The notes under the pieces: generated by a model
What the model was told of the DNA's origin: nothing
Seen by the model: the letters and a program-made list of their open reading frames with translations, nothing else
Databases searched by the model: none
NCBI GenBank assembly: GCA_030840525.1
Contig: JAVEEI010000015.1
Coordinates: 1 to 44,683 of the forward strand
From: Frankiaceae bacterium
GTDB lineage: Bacteria > Actinomycetota > Actinomycetes > JAFAQI01
Length of the DNA: 44,683 nucleotides
Reading direction: 5' to 3'
In this document: positions 1 to 8,388 of the stretch, in pieces
Layout of the letters: each line of letters begins with the position of its first letter
How positions within the stretch are numbered: position 1 is the first letter of the stretch
Position numbers and translations under genes: made by a program

Positions 1-184
1 GGTCGCCCGGCTCGAGCTGGCTGACCGCAGTCCGCAGCGCGGTGAAGTACGTGCTGCCGTGCACGAGCGGCGTCGCTACGTTTCCGTCGGTCCACGGCCG
101 GAGCCCGGTAGCAGCATTGTCACGTTCTTGGGCCGTCAGAAACCAGCGAGAAGTGTCCACTGCCTTTGGGTCTACTTCCCGCAA
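1..184 (-). CDS. Phospholipase D-like protein, N-terminal part (runs off left edge)
   Basis: Reading the minus strand from about 184 to the left edge gives an open frame with no stop. It contains the segment SRWFLTAQERDN and then PLVHGSTYF. These match what I remember as the N-terminal signature of actinobacterial phospholipase D-family proteins (W-F-L-T-A-x-E-R-x-N and PLVHGxTYF). The catalytic HKD motifs would lie beyond the window. The start is uncertain: TTG at 184 or GTG at 160 are both in frame, and neither has a strong Shine-Dalgarno sequence. The protein would hydrolyse phosphodiester bonds of phospholipids if the missing part is intact. The assignment rests on roughly 55 residues only. 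Confidence 0.6.
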   Translation of the reverse strand, partial: MREVDPKAVDTSRWFLTAQERDNAATGLRPWTDGNVATPLVHGSTYFTALRTAVSQLEPGD

Positions 185-491
185 CGCGGACCCGACGAGC
201 GCGCCGCGTCCGGCCGGTGACGCTTTCGCGCAGCATGCAGCGGACCCGGATTCACGGGACCTATCCTCGCAGAGAGCGTTGCCGCGTGACTTGGCCGTCC
301 ACCGCTGGAGCGCCGTACGTCGCATCGGAGTACCGCGGCCTCGGCAACCGCGGCGCTGGCAGCGCGCGAGGTCGCGCTCTCGCCCCGGAGCGGACGTGAG
401 AGTTGAACTCGGTGAGCTCGTAGAGGAGCTTCCCCACAACCTCCGCTGGCAGCGTGGGCACTCGACTGGAGCGGAGTCGCGGCTACCTGAT
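185..491. other. Intergenic stretch without a supported gene
   Basis: About 300 bases separate the phospholipase D-like start from the 3' end of the ferritin-like gene. Short open frames exist on both strands (for example a 66-codon one at 261-461, minus), but none has recognisable protein character or a clear ribosome-binding site. The stretch presumably holds the promoter of the leftward phospholipase D-like gene. I see no convincing terminator. Confidence 0.4.
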
Positions 492-1166
492 TTACGCCGT
501 AAGCCCCAGCGCGGCCATGCGTTCGGTGTGCCTTTGGGTGAGCCGGGCCAGCAGTTGCCCGACCGCTGCGAGGTCGACGCTGCCACCCACGAGGAGCCGG
601 GCCAGCGCGTCGCGGTCGACGGCGATCCGCTGCGCCTGCACGAGCGCCTCGCCGACCAGCCGCCGCGCCCACAGCGCGAGCCGGCCCGCGATCGCGCCAT
701 CTGCCTCGATCGCCAGCCGCACGTGGTCGACCGCGAACCGCGCGTGGCCGGTGTCGGCCATCACGTCGAGGACGAGCGCGCGGGTTTCGTCGTCGACGTA
801 CTCCGCGATCTCCCGGTAGAAGTCGGCGGCGAAGCCGTCGCCGACGTACGCCTTGACCAGGCTCTCCAGCCAGTCGGCCGGCGCGGTCGAGTCGTGGAAC
901 GCGTCGAGCGGGCCGACGAACGGCGCCATCGCCGTACCGCTGTCGACCCCCATCGCCTTCAGCCGGTCGCGCAGCGTCCGGAAGTGGCCGAACTCGGCGA
1001 CCGCCATGGCCGCGAGCGCCGCCTTGTCCTCCAGCGTCGGCGCCAGCCGCGCGTCCGCGGCGAGCCGGTCGAACGCGGTCAGCTCGCCGTAGGCGAGGAC
1101 CCCGAGGAGGTCGATGACGGCCTGCCGCTGCTCCTCCTCAGTCATCGGATCGGTCCACTCGGCCAC
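492..1166 (-). CDS. Ferritin-like fold protein (MiaE-like hydroxylase family)
   Basis: This 224-residue all-helical acidic protein has the layout of the actinobacterial ferritin-like family related to the tRNA hydroxylase MiaE. A glutamate in GELTAFDRLA is followed by the E-x-x-H metal-binding motif in AEFGHFRTL near residue 76. A later E...D-x-x-H stretch (ETRALVLDVMADTGH) fits the second half of a di-iron site, although the second motif has Asp instead of Glu. GTG at 1166 gives the full frame, and an ATG at 1145 is an alternative that shortens it by seven residues. It is divergent from the DEAD-box helicase, a pairing also common in streptomycetes as far as I recall. The substrate is unknown. 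Confidence 0.75.
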   Translation of the reverse strand: MAEWTDPMTEEEQRQAVIDLLGVLAYGELTAFDRLAADARLAPTLEDKAALAAMAVAEFGHFRTLRDRLKAMGVDSGTAMAPFVGPLDAFHDSTAPADWLESLVKAYVGDGFAADFYREIAEYVDDETRALVLDVMADTGHARFAVDHVRLAIEADGAIAGRLALWARRLVGEALVQAQRIAVDRDALARLLVGGSVDLAAVGQLLARLTQRHTERMAALGLTA

Positions 1167-1322
1167 CGGCCGACCCTACTCAAACCGGACGCGCGGGCTA
1201 CGCTGGGTCGACCGCACCACGCACTGACGCGGAGACCGACGACGCTGAACCCCCGGGCGACCGGGCGCGGAGCAGCAGCTACGAATCGAAGGGTCTCTGC
1301 ACGACGCAACGGAGACCCGTAC

Positions 1323-2801
1323 GTGAAAACCTTCGCCGACCTCGGCGTGGCCGACGACATCGTCGCCGCCCTGGCCGCCCGCCAGATCATCAACCCGTTC
1401 CCGATCCAGACGCTGGCGATCCCGCTCGCGCTCAAGGACCACGACCTCATCGGCCAGGCCCGCACGGGCACCGGCAAGACGATGGGGTTCACCGTCCCGA
1501 TGCTGCAGAAGATCGACGCGCCGGGCGACGGCCGGCCGCAGGCGCTCGTCGTCGTACCGACCCGCGAGCTCGCGGTGCAGGTCGCCGAGGACGTCGCGAT
1601 GGCCGGCGCCAACCGCGAGCTGCGGATGCTGACCGTGTACGGCGGCCGCGCGTACGAGCCGCAGCTCGACGCGCTGAAGAAGGGCGTCGACCTCGTGGTC
1701 GGCACGCCCGGCCGGCTGCTCGACCTCGCCGGCCAGCGCGTGCTCGACCTCTCGCAGGTCCGGGTGCTCGTTCTCGACGAGGCCGACAAGATGCTCGACC
1801 TCGGCTTCCTGCCCGACGTCGAGCGGATCGTCGCGCTGGTCCCGGCGAAGCGCCAGACGATGCTCTTCTCCGCGACGATGCCGGGGCCGGTCATCGCGCT
1901 GTCGCGCCGCTACCTGACCCACCCGACGCACGTGCGCGCGGAGTCGCCGGACGAGAGCGCGACGGTGCCGACCACGTCGCAGTTCGTCTTCCGGACCCAC
2001 CAGATGGACAAGCCCGAGGTGCTCGCCCGGGTGCTCCAGGCCGACGGGCGCGGGCTGGTCATGGTGTTCACCCGCTACAAGCGCGCGGCCGACCGGATCG
2101 CGGCCGACCTCGAGGAGCGCGGGTTCGCCGCCGCGGCCGTGCACGGCGACCTCGGGCAGGGCGCCCGCGAGCGCGCGCTGCGCGCGTTCCGCAACGGCAA
2201 GATCGACGTACTCGTCGCGACCGACGTCGCCGCGCGCGGTATCGACATCACCGGCGTCACCCACGTCGTCAACTACGAGTGCCCGGAGAACGAGGACGCC
2301 TACCTGCACCGCATCGGGCGGACCGGGCGAGCCGGCGAGACCGGTCCGGCGATCACGTTCGTCGACTGGGAGGACGGCTACCGCTGGGGCATGATCAACA
2401 AGGCGCTCGACCTGCCGTTCACCGAGCCGGAAGAGACCTACTCGACCTCCGAGCACCTCTACGTCGAGCTGGAGATCCCGGCCGGCGCGACCGGCCGGCT
2501 GCCCCGGGCCCAGCAGAGCCGGGCCGGGCTCGCGGCCGAGGAGATCGAAGACCTCGGCGAGACCGGCAAGCGCAAGCCGCCGAGCCGGGACGGCGGCAAG
2601 CCGCGGTCCCGCACCCGGTCAGCAGACTCGACGGGCTCCCGCTCGACCGGCTCCCGGTCGAGCGACGGCAAGCCGCCGGCCGCGAAGCAGCCTCGGGCCG
2701 AGGGCGCGGCGGCGGAGAAGTCGGAGCCGCGCAAGCGCCGGCCGCGCCGGCGTACCCGCGGCGGCCTCCCGGTCGACGCCGACGCCTCCACAACGGAGTA
2801 A
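1323..2801 (+). CDS. DEAD-box ATP-dependent RNA helicase
   Basis: This 492-residue helicase unwinds RNA duplexes using ATP. It shows the ordered DEAD-box motifs: an F-x-x-x-x-P-I-Q Q-motif (NPFPIQT), Walker A ARTGTGKT at residues 46-53, PTRELA, TPGR, DEAD at 152-155, SAT at 183-185, ARGID and HRIGRTGRAG. After about residue 390 comes a low-complexity basic tail rich in Arg, Lys and Ser (repeated GSRS, then KRRPRRRTRGG), as in RhlE-type helicases where the tail binds RNA. I place the start at GTG 1323, because the open frame upstream to position 42 has no helicase character and is antisense to the ferritin-like gene. Cold or ribosome-assembly roles are typical of the family but not shown here. 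Confidence 0.93.
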   Translation: MKTFADLGVADDIVAALAARQIINPFPIQTLAIPLALKDHDLIGQARTGTGKTMGFTVPMLQKIDAPGDGRPQALVVVPTRELAVQVAEDVAMAGANRELRMLTVYGGRAYEPQLDALKKGVDLVVGTPGRLLDLAGQRVLDLSQVRVLVLDEADKMLDLGFLPDVERIVALVPAKRQTMLFSATMPGPVIALSRRYLTHPTHVRAESPDESATVPTTSQFVFRTHQMDKPEVLARVLQADGRGLVMVFTRYKRAADRIAADLEERGFAAAAVHGDLGQGARERALRAFRNGKIDVLVATDVAARGIDITGVTHVVNYECPENEDAYLHRIGRTGRAGETGPAITFVDWEDGYRWGMINKALDLPFTEPEETYSTSEHLYVELEIPAGATGRLPRAQQSRAGLAAEEIEDLGETGKRKPPSRDGGKPRSRTRSADSTGSRSTGSRSSDGKPPAAKQPRAEGAAAEKSEPRKRRPRRRTRGGLPVDADASTTE

Positions 2802-2809
2802 CCGCCCGA

Positions 2810-3295
2810 TTGGGCGTCAAGAGCGGGGTCGGCGGGACCGATCTACTGCGGGTGACGCTGCGCTCGCTGACCGGCCGCCCGTTCGCCGAAGACGTCGCCG
2901 ACGTCGTGACCTGGCTGCGCGGCCTCGACGGCTGCCCGTCGATCAACGACGCGGTGCCGGCCGTCTGCCGGGCGGCCAGCCACGGCGAGGACCCGGGTAC
3001 GTGGTTCTACGTCGAGGCCGACCCCGCCGAGGGCGTGGCCCGGCTGCGCTGCCTGAGCTGCGGCGGCGTCCACCCGATCCTCGACTCGGCCGAGCGCTGG
3101 ACGTACCCGCCCGCGTGGTCCTGCCAGAACTGCCGGCAGTCCATCGCCGAGGTCGTGTTCGGCCTGCACGAGGAGGCAAGCGCGGTGACGTGGGCGGCCC
3201 TCGCGGTGCGCTGCGTCGACTGCGGCAACCTCGACGGCGTCGCCGACTTCGTCGTGCCGTCGCTGTACCCCAGCGCTTTCGTCCCCGGCGCCTGA
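2810..3295 (+). CDS. Zinc-ribbon-like protein of unknown function
   Basis: This 161-residue protein starts eight bases after the helicase stop if TTG 2810 is used; GTG 2852 is an alternative. It has three C-x-x-C pairs: C81/C84, C105/C108 and C135/C138. The first two pairs have the spacing of a zinc ribbon. The N-terminal part (LRSLTGRPFAEDVADVV) looks like a small helical module. The short gap suggests co-transcription with the helicase. I do not recognise a named family. Confidence 0.75.
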   Translation: MGVKSGVGGTDLLRVTLRSLTGRPFAEDVADVVTWLRGLDGCPSINDAVPAVCRAASHGEDPGTWFYVEADPAEGVARLRCLSCGGVHPILDSAERWTYPPAWSCQNCRQSIAEVVFGLHEEASAVTWAALAVRCVDCGNLDGVADFVVPSLYPSAFVPGA

Positions 3296-3320
3296 CCCGA
3301 GCCGCGCCGCGCGGCGAGCG

Positions 3321-3677
3321 TTAGAGCCGGAGCGTCACCCGGGTCCAGGCCCCGCGTCCGCACGCCGGGCAGCGCAGCCACGACCCGTACTTACGGCGGA
3401 AGAGCCCGACGTTCGACTCCTTGTCGCCGTGGCCGACGACGACCGACAGGTGGAACGCCGGGAAGGCCGCGCGCAACGCGGCGGCCGGTGTCAGCCGGGT
3501 CGTCTCGCCGCAGCGCGAGCACTCGATCGCGATGCCCGCGCCCGCCGGTCGGTCGTGCTCGACCGACGAGAACAGCGCCCGCTTGCCCTCCACGTCCGCC
3601 GCGAGCGACGTGACCACCGGGCTCGCGGCGGCCTCGGGCTGGCGCGGGCGCAGCCGGTCGAAACCGTTGGTACTCAA
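3321..3677 (-). CDS. Small zinc-ribbon protein, coupled to ParA
   Basis: This 118-residue protein carries C53/C56 (ECSRCGE) and C103/C106 (RCPACGR), a classic split zinc ribbon. Between them is a segment containing FHLSVVVGHGDKESNV. The TTG start at 3677 overlaps the ParA stop as TTGA, indicating translational coupling. The open frame extends further upstream, but that part is antisense-frame shadow of parA. No known function; the gene pair suggests it acts with the ParA-like ATPase. It converges on the zinc-ribbon gene ending at 3295. Confidence 0.75.
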   Translation of the reverse strand: MSTNGFDRLRPRQPEAAASPVVTSLAADVEGKRALFSSVEHDRPAGAGIAIECSRCGETTRLTPAAALRAAFPAFHLSVVVGHGDKESNVGLFRRKYGSWLRCPACGRGAWTRVTLRL

Positions 3678-4483
3678 CGAATCAGCACCTCGTCGGTGAG
3701 GTCGATCACGAGGTCGGCGGGCGGCAGCCCGGCCAGTGTGCGAGCGAGCGCGCGGTAGGCCTGCGCGCCGGGAGTACGGCCCGCCGTACGCAGGATCGAG
3801 CGGCCCGCGGCCGGCGCCTCGGCGAACCGGACCGACTTCGCGATCGGCGGGTCGAGCACCGGCAGGCCGTAGCGGCTGGTGACGTCGGCGAGCACCGCGC
3901 GGGCGTGCGCCGTACGCGCGTCGAACAGCGTCGGCAGCACGCCGAGCACGCGAAGGTCGCGGTTGGTGAGCCGCTGCACGTCGTGCACCGTGTCGAGCAA
4001 CTGGCCGACGCCGCGGTGCGACAGCGTCTCGCACTGCAACGGCACGAGGACGTCGTCGGCTGCGGTGAGCGCGTTGATGGTGAGCACGCCGAGCGACGGC
4101 GCGCAGTCGAGCAAGACGACGTCGTAGTCGGGTCGCAGCTCCTCCAGCGCGGCGCGCAGCGTGAACTCGCGGCCGGTGCGGGTGAGCAGCATCGCCTCGC
4201 AGCCGGCAAGCTCGATCGTCGCGGGCAGCAGGTCGACGCCGTCTTCGGTGCGGGCGACGGCCATGCCGGCCGACACCCGGCCGAGCAGCACGTCGTGCAT
4301 CGAGAGCTCGACCGTCTCCGGGTCGAGGCCGAGCGAGAACGTGAGGCACGCCTGCGGGTCGAGGTCGACGACGAGGACCCGCCGGCCGAGCTCGACGAGA
4401 GCGGCCGCGAGCGAGGCGACGGTCGTGGTCTTGGCGACGCCGCCCTTCTGGTTGGCGACGGCGATGACGCGGCACTGGTTCAC
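3674..4483 (-). CDS. ParA/Soj-family ATPase (orphan)
   Basis: This 269-residue P-loop ATPase begins with the deviant Walker A KGGVAKTT at residues 13-20. It has the Walker A' VVDLDPQ and Walker B VVLLDCAPSLG expected of ParA/MinD ATPases, and the later CETLSHRGVGQLL and VLPTLFDARTAHAR segments typical of Soj/ParA. Such proteins use ATP-dependent DNA binding to position plasmids, chromosomes or large complexes. There is no ParB gene beside it; its only partner is the overlapping zinc-ribbon gene. It is therefore probably not the chromosome-segregation ParA. It starts at GTG 4483, divergent from the oxygenase gene. Confidence 0.88.
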   Translation of the reverse strand: MNQCRVIAVANQKGGVAKTTTVASLAAALVELGRRVLVVDLDPQACLTFSLGLDPETVELSMHDVLLGRVSAGMAVARTEDGVDLLPATIELAGCEAMLLTRTGREFTLRAALEELRPDYDVVLLDCAPSLGVLTINALTAADDVLVPLQCETLSHRGVGQLLDTVHDVQRLTNRDLRVLGVLPTLFDARTAHARAVLADVTSRYGLPVLDPPIAKSVRFAEAPAAGRSILRTAGRTPGAQAYRALARTLAGLPPADLVIDLTDEVLIR

Positions 4484-4578
4484 GAGGTCAGGTGATCCGT
4501 TCGGCTCGTGTACGGGGCGTCCTGCGAGCCGATGCTACCCGCCCGGGCAAGGCCGGCGCCCTGTGCGACGCTGGGCGG

Positions 4579-5400
4579 GTGCCTGGCGACGCCGGCCTGT
4601 TCGGGCCCGAGAGCGTGACCTGGCGGGTGCACGCCGACCCGACGATGTGGGTGGCCGGCCTCCGCGCGCTGCTGCTGCAAGCGGTACACCCGGCCGCGAT
4701 GGCCGGCGTGCTCCAGCACTCCGACTTCCGCGCCGACCCGTGGGGCCGGTTACGGCGTACGGCGGACTACGTCGGCGTCGTGACGTTCGGTTCGATGGAA
4801 GAGGTGGAGCGGATCGGCCGCCGGGTGCGCGGGCTACACGCGACGGTCCGCGGCCGCGACGCCGCGACCGGCGTCAGCTACCGCGCGTCCGACCCGGAGC
4901 TACTGCGCTGGGTGCACTGCTGCGAGGTCGAGTCGTTCCTGACCACCTATCAGCGGGCCGGCGGCGGGCTCACCCCCGGCGAGGTCGACGCCTACTACGC
5001 CGAGCAGACCAGGGCCGCCGCGGTCGTCGGGCTCGACCCGGCGCTGGTGCCCGCGTCGGCGGCCGACATGGCCGCGTACTTCGACCGGATGCGGCCGGAG
5101 CTCGCGGTCGACCGGCGGGCCCGCCGGGTGGCGGCGTACGTGCTGCGGCCGCCGATGCCGCGCTGGGTCGTGCTCGCGACGCCGGCCCGGCCGGCGTGGG
5201 CCGGTGTCGCCGGGCTAGGCGCGGCGCTGCTCCCCCGCTGGGCGCGGCGGCTCTATCGGCTGCCCGCGCTGCCGGCGACCGACGCGTCGGCGACCGCGGC
5301 CGTACGCGCGCTGCGGCTGGCCGGAAGCCGGGCGCCGGACCGCTACCGGGAAGGACCGCACCTGCGCGCCGCCCGCGCCCGGCTCGGACTCGCCTCCTGA
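4579..5400 (+). CDS. MpaB/rubber-oxygenase-like (DUF2236) protein
   Basis: This roughly 273-residue protein belongs to the oxygenase MpaB/Lcp-like family (DUF2236). The conserved N-terminal core is visible: FGPESVTWRVHADPTMW, then LLLQAVHPAAMAGVLQHSDF with histidines that bind haem in the family, then DPWGRLRRTADYV. The open frame extends to GTG 4492. That start would lie nine bases from the divergent parA start and adds unconserved sequence, so I prefer GTG 4579, just before the conserved start. The substrate is unknown. Confidence 0.82.
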   Translation: MPGDAGLFGPESVTWRVHADPTMWVAGLRALLLQAVHPAAMAGVLQHSDFRADPWGRLRRTADYVGVVTFGSMEEVERIGRRVRGLHATVRGRDAATGVSYRASDPELLRWVHCCEVESFLTTYQRAGGGLTPGEVDAYYAEQTRAAAVVGLDPALVPASAADMAAYFDRMRPELAVDRRARRVAAYVLRPPMPRWVVLATPARPAWAGVAGLGAALLPRWARRLYRLPALPATDASATAAVRALRLAGSRAPDRYREGPHLRAARARLGLAS

Positions 5401-5416
5401 CGATCGCCATCGTTGC

Positions 5417-5450
5417 GCCGTGAGCGCGGGCTCTATGTCGCGCTGACGGC
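5417..5450. terminator. Hairpin between convergent genes
   Basis: The arms at 5417-5428 (gccgtgagcgcg) and 5439-5450 (cgcgctgacggc) pair over 12 positions with one G-G mismatch around a 10-base loop. It lies between the convergent oxygenase and nuclease genes and can terminate in both directions. There is no U-tract, which is common for actinobacterial terminators. Confidence 0.5.
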
Positions 5451-5484
5451 GATGATCATGGGGGGCGCGGCGCGGGCGCGGGCC

Positions 5485-6348
5485 TTACTCGTCGTCGAGC
5501 GGCGCGATGTCCTCGGCCAGCCCGGACCACGGTGCTCGCGGGGTGGCGACCGCGGCGCGCCCCTGCGGGCAGTGCGCGGCAAAGTCGCACCAGCCGCACA
5601 TCGGCCCGGGCCGCGGCGGGTAGACGCTGTCGGCGTCGTCACCGGCCGCCATCCGGCCAGGTGCCGCGGCCGCCTCGGCGGCGATGTCGTGCGCCCGCGC
5701 AAGCTGCCGGTCGAGCGTCTCCTCGGTGTGCTCCCAGCGGACGACGCGGCCGGTGGGGAGGTGGTGCAGCTCGACCGCGAGGCAGCGCCGGCGCAGCGTC
5801 CGCGCCGCGGCGGCCGCGTACAGCGCGAGCGCGAGCGATCCGCGCGCGTCGTCGGTGGTCAGCACGTGCCGGCCGGTCTTGTAGTCGACGACGACCAGCT
5901 CGTCACCGCGCCGGTCGAGCCGGTCGATCCGGCCGGAGAACGCCAGCGCCGGGGTGCGCATCGCGACCGTGCGCTCGACGCCGACCGGCTCGTCGTAGGG
6001 GTCGAGCCGCTCGACGTAGCCGCTGACCATCTCGACCGCGCGCTCGCGCCACTGCGCGGCCTGCTCGTCGTCGCGAAAGCCGAGGCCGATCCACTTCGAC
6101 CGGACCAGCCCGCCCGCCGCGGCCGGCGTCCGCCGCGCCACCGGCAGCGACCACCAGGCCGCGAGCGCCGCGTGCACGCTCGCGCCGACGCTGTTGTGCG
6201 CCCACGGCGGCCCCTTCGCCGGCATCGGGCGGTCGACGTAGACGAACTTGTAGCGGCGCGGGCAGTCGAGCCAGGTCGCCAGCCGCGACGGCGTGCACGC
6301 GAACAGCCGCGCCGGCATCCCGGCCAGGTCGAGCTGGGTCGCGGTCAT
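5485..6348 (-). CDS. RecB-family PD-(D/E)XK nuclease with Fe-S cysteines
   Basis: This 287-residue protein has the Cas4/AddB-like nuclease layout. C29 (DCPRRY) pairs with a C-terminal triad C251, C254 and C260 (CGWCDFAAHC), the four-cysteine arrangement that holds a 4Fe-4S cluster in this family. Between them are a histidine motif (SVGASVHAAL), the aspartate in GRIDRLDRRGD, the catalytic VVDYKTGR, and a Q/Y-motif-like SLALALYAAA. It would be a DNA exonuclease or endonuclease used in repair. The helicase domain of full-length AddB/RecB is absent, as is usual for this stand-alone family. It precedes no obvious operon partner, and marC lies 81 bases upstream. Confidence 0.87.
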   Translation of the reverse strand: MTATQLDLAGMPARLFACTPSRLATWLDCPRRYKFVYVDRPMPAKGPPWAHNSVGASVHAALAAWWSLPVARRTPAAAGGLVRSKWIGLGFRDDEQAAQWRERAVEMVSGYVERLDPYDEPVGVERTVAMRTPALAFSGRIDRLDRRGDELVVVDYKTGRHVLTTDDARGSLALALYAAAAARTLRRRCLAVELHHLPTGRVVRWEHTEETLDRQLARAHDIAAEAAAAPGRMAAGDDADSVYPPRPGPMCGWCDFAAHCPQGRAAVATPRAPWSGLAEDIAPLDDE

Positions 6349-6429
6349 GGCCCCATTCTCGTCCGCCGTACCGACGATTCCGGGCAGGCGCGCGGACGTT
6401 GTGGACGCCGCGGCGCCCGAGTCTCCTCG

Positions 6430-7041
6430 CTAGTGGGCTGTGCGGGCGAAGGCAAGGGCGGACGTCGCGACGAGCTGGACGGCGATCGCCGACAGCAGCA
6501 GGCCGGAGATCCTGGTCACGAGCATGACGCCGCCCTCGCGGATGACCCGCAGGATCACGTTCGCGAACCGCAGCGCCAGGTAGAGGACGAGATGGACGGC
6601 GACGATGCCGGCGACGATCGCCCACGCGTCGCCGTAACCGTGCGCGTTGCGGACGAACACGATGGTCGCGACGATCGCGCCCGGGCCGGCGAGCAGCGGG
6701 GTGCCGAGCGGGACGAGCGCGACGTTCACGTCCGGCGCGTCCTCCGGGCTCTCCTGCTTGCCGGTGAGCAGCTCGAGCGCCACGAGGACGAGCAGCAAGC
6801 CGCCGGCGCCCTGCAGCGCCGCCACGCTGATGTTGAGGTAGCGCAGGATCTGCTGGCCGAACAACGCGAACGCCGCGATGACCCCGATCGCGACGACGAC
6901 GGCCTGCCAGGCGAGGCGGCGGCGGGCGCGGACGGTCCGGCCGCTGGTCAGCGCGAGGAACAGCGGGATGGTGCCGACCGGGTCCATGATGACGACGAGG
7001 GTGACGAAGACCTCGGTGAACAGCTTCGTCGAGAACGCCAC
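6430..7041 (-). CDS. MarC-family integral membrane protein
   Basis: This 203-residue protein has about six hydrophobic membrane segments and the family signature IMDPVGTIPLFLALT near residues 19-34. A related half-repeat GTPLLAGPGAIVATIVF lies in the second half. MarC/UPF0056 proteins are inner-membrane proteins of unclear transport role; MarC itself is not a proven antibiotic-resistance pump. Its upstream neighbour is the DUF6758 gene, ten bases away and in the same direction, so the two are probably one operon. Confidence 0.92.
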   Translation of the reverse strand: MAFSTKLFTEVFVTLVVIMDPVGTIPLFLALTSGRTVRARRRLAWQAVVVAIGVIAAFALFGQQILRYLNISVAALQGAGGLLLVLVALELLTGKQESPEDAPDVNVALVPLGTPLLAGPGAIVATIVFVRNAHGYGDAWAIVAGIVAVHLVLYLALRFANVILRVIREGGVMLVTRISGLLLSAIAVQLVATSALAFARTAH

Positions 7042-7051
7042 TGGATCCAGG

Positions 7052-7693
7052 CTACTGAGTGCCGGTCCCCTCCAGCCGCGGCGAGACCGCCCCGAACGCC
7101 AGCTCGGCCTCGACGTACCCGTCGCGCAGGTCGTGCAGCGAGAGCGAGTCGTAGAGGAGTACGCCGGCGCTCGCGGGCCAGACCAGCGCCCACAGCCACA
7201 GCCCCTTGGCCTCGCCGACGAACGCGGCGCAGTCGCCCTCGGCCGGCAGCGACCACAACGCGGTCGGGTGCCCGGCCGCCTCGACCTTGGCGTCCGGCTG
7301 GCCCTGACCGAACCCGTCGCCCGGGTCGGGGCCAGGCAGGCCGGCGTGCCGCGCGCCGAGCCCGATGCCGGGCTCCTCGGAGACGATGACCAGCTCGCTG
7401 CCGCCGCCGAGCGGGCTCGGCCCGGTCAGGCAGCTCACGACCGCGCGGGCGCCTTCCCGGTCGTCGCCGGCGTAGGCGAACCCGCTCACCACCCAGCCGG
7501 TCGTCAGCGGGTGCGGCAGCCAGACCGGGACCTTGGCCCGCTCGAGCACGTGGTCGAGCCCGTCGGTGCCGGGGCGGTGGACGACGGAGTACGGCGCGAC
7601 TACCCCGTGGGCGGCGCACTGCCAGGCGCTGCTCCAGAGGCCAGGCGCGCGCAGTTCACCGCTGCAACGTGGGCAGGTCGGCTCGGGTCGCAC
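7052..7693 (-). CDS. DUF6758-like protein with N-terminal zinc ribbon
   Basis: This 213-residue protein starts at GTG 7693 with PTCPRCSGELRAP followed by CAAHG, a short zinc-ribbon-like head. The conserved interior HPLTTGWVVSGFAYAGD and LWSLPAEGDCAAFVGEAKGLW follows. I recall this arrangement as an actinobacterial family (DUF6758) found next to marC, as here. The function is unknown. It is soluble with a hydrophobic stretch near LWLWALVWPASAGVLL that may associate with the membrane. Confidence 0.7.
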   Translation of the reverse strand: MRPEPTCPRCSGELRAPGLWSSAWQCAAHGVVAPYSVVHRPGTDGLDHVLERAKVPVWLPHPLTTGWVVSGFAYAGDDREGARAVVSCLTGPSPLGGGSELVIVSEEPGIGLGARHAGLPGPDPGDGFGQGQPDAKVEAAGHPTALWSLPAEGDCAAFVGEAKGLWLWALVWPASAGVLLYDSLSLHDLRDGYVEAELAFGAVSPRLEGTGTQ

Positions 7694-7728
7694 ACCGTCA
7701 CGGTCCTGTCCGGCCGCGAAAACGTCAA

Positions 7729-7742
7729 GACCCGAAGGGGTC
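7729..7742 (-). terminator. Weak hairpin at end of the small membrane-protein gene
   Basis: On the minus strand GACCC and GGGTC flank a CTTC loop immediately at the stop codon, followed by a short T-containing stretch (TTGACGTTTT). The stem is only five pairs, so this is tentative. Confidence 0.25.
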
Positions 7743-7962
7743 AGGGACCGTACGTCGGGCGTTCCAGCGGGTCGACGTCGTCGACGACGCGGTGCTCGGT
7801 GATCACCCGGCGGGTCGCCGGCCGGCGGTAGATGATCCGCCGGTAGATGGTGGGCGGCGCGCCGCCCGGACCGTAGCCGCCGCCGTAACCGCCGAACCCG
7901 CCCAAGCCGATGAGCATGGCGAGCACGACGATGACGCCGAGCACGATGACCAGAACCAACAT
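7741..7962 (-). CDS. Small single-span membrane protein
   Basis: This 73-residue protein begins with a strongly hydrophobic helix ([19 protein letters not shown], residues 2-20). A Gly/Tyr-rich linker and a basic tail follow, with repeated YRR motifs. The start at ATG 7962 is supported by GGGAGG about nine bases upstream. It lies between the DUF6758 gene and the divergent NUDIX gene. The function is unknown. Confidence 0.7.
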   Translation of the reverse strand: MLVLVIVLGVIVVLAMLIGLGGFGGYGGGYGPGGAPPTIYRRIIYRRPATRRVITEHRVVDDVDPLERPTYGP

Positions 7963-7993
7963 GACGCCGCGCCTCCCTCGTAACCTGCGGGTG

Positions 7994-8377
7994 ATGTCCC
8001 CGCAAGACGGCGGCGAGAAACAGCCGGTGGTGTGCGCCGGTGCGGTGGTCCGCGACGGCGCGGGCCGGTTGCTGCTCGTGCAGCGCGGTCACGCGCCGGG
8101 CGCGGGCCGCTGGTCGCTACCTGGCGGCCGGGTCGAGCCGGGCGAGACGCCGGCCGCCGCGGCGGCGCGCGAGGTGTTCGAGGAGACCGGCCTCACCGTG
8201 GCCGTCGGTGATCTGCTCGCGACGGTGCCGATCGGCGACTACGTCGTACACGACTTCGCGGCTTCGGTGACCGGCGGCGAGCTGCGCGCGGGCGACGACG
8301 CGAGCGACGTCCGGTGGTGCACCCTCGACGACGCCGCGCTACTGCCGCTCACCGACAACCTGCTCGACGAGCTATGA
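7994..8377 (+). CDS. NUDIX hydrolase
   Basis: This 127-residue enzyme has a complete Nudix box: G45, E51, R59-E60, E63-E64 and G66 in GRVEPGE...REVFEETGL. It would cleave a nucleoside diphosphate linked to another moiety; the substrate (for example an oxidised dNTP or ADP-ribose derivative) cannot be told. The start is ATG 7994, with GTG 7991 directly before it as an alternative. The frame remains open upstream to 7910, but that part overlaps the divergent membrane-protein gene. Its 3' end converges on the CitE-like gene with 11 bases between. Confidence 0.9.
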   Translation: MSPQDGGEKQPVVCAGAVVRDGAGRLLLVQRGHAPGAGRWSLPGGRVEPGETPAAAAAREVFEETGLTVAVGDLLATVPIGDYVVHDFAASVTGGELRAGDDASDVRWCTLDDAALLPLTDNLLDEL

Positions 8378-8388
8378 CGGATGGGCGT

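Noticed and set aside
261..461. 66-codon minus-strand frame
   Set aside because: No clear ribosome-binding site or family features; the second half is Arg/Pro-rich like shadow frames.
42..1322. Long open frame upstream of the helicase start
   Set aside because: It is antisense to the ferritin-like gene, has Arg/Pro-rich low-information sequence and lacks helicase motifs. GTG 1323 is the natural start.
3674..4483. Chromosomal parAB locus or origin region
   Set aside because: No parB, parS-like site, dnaA or rnpA nearby.
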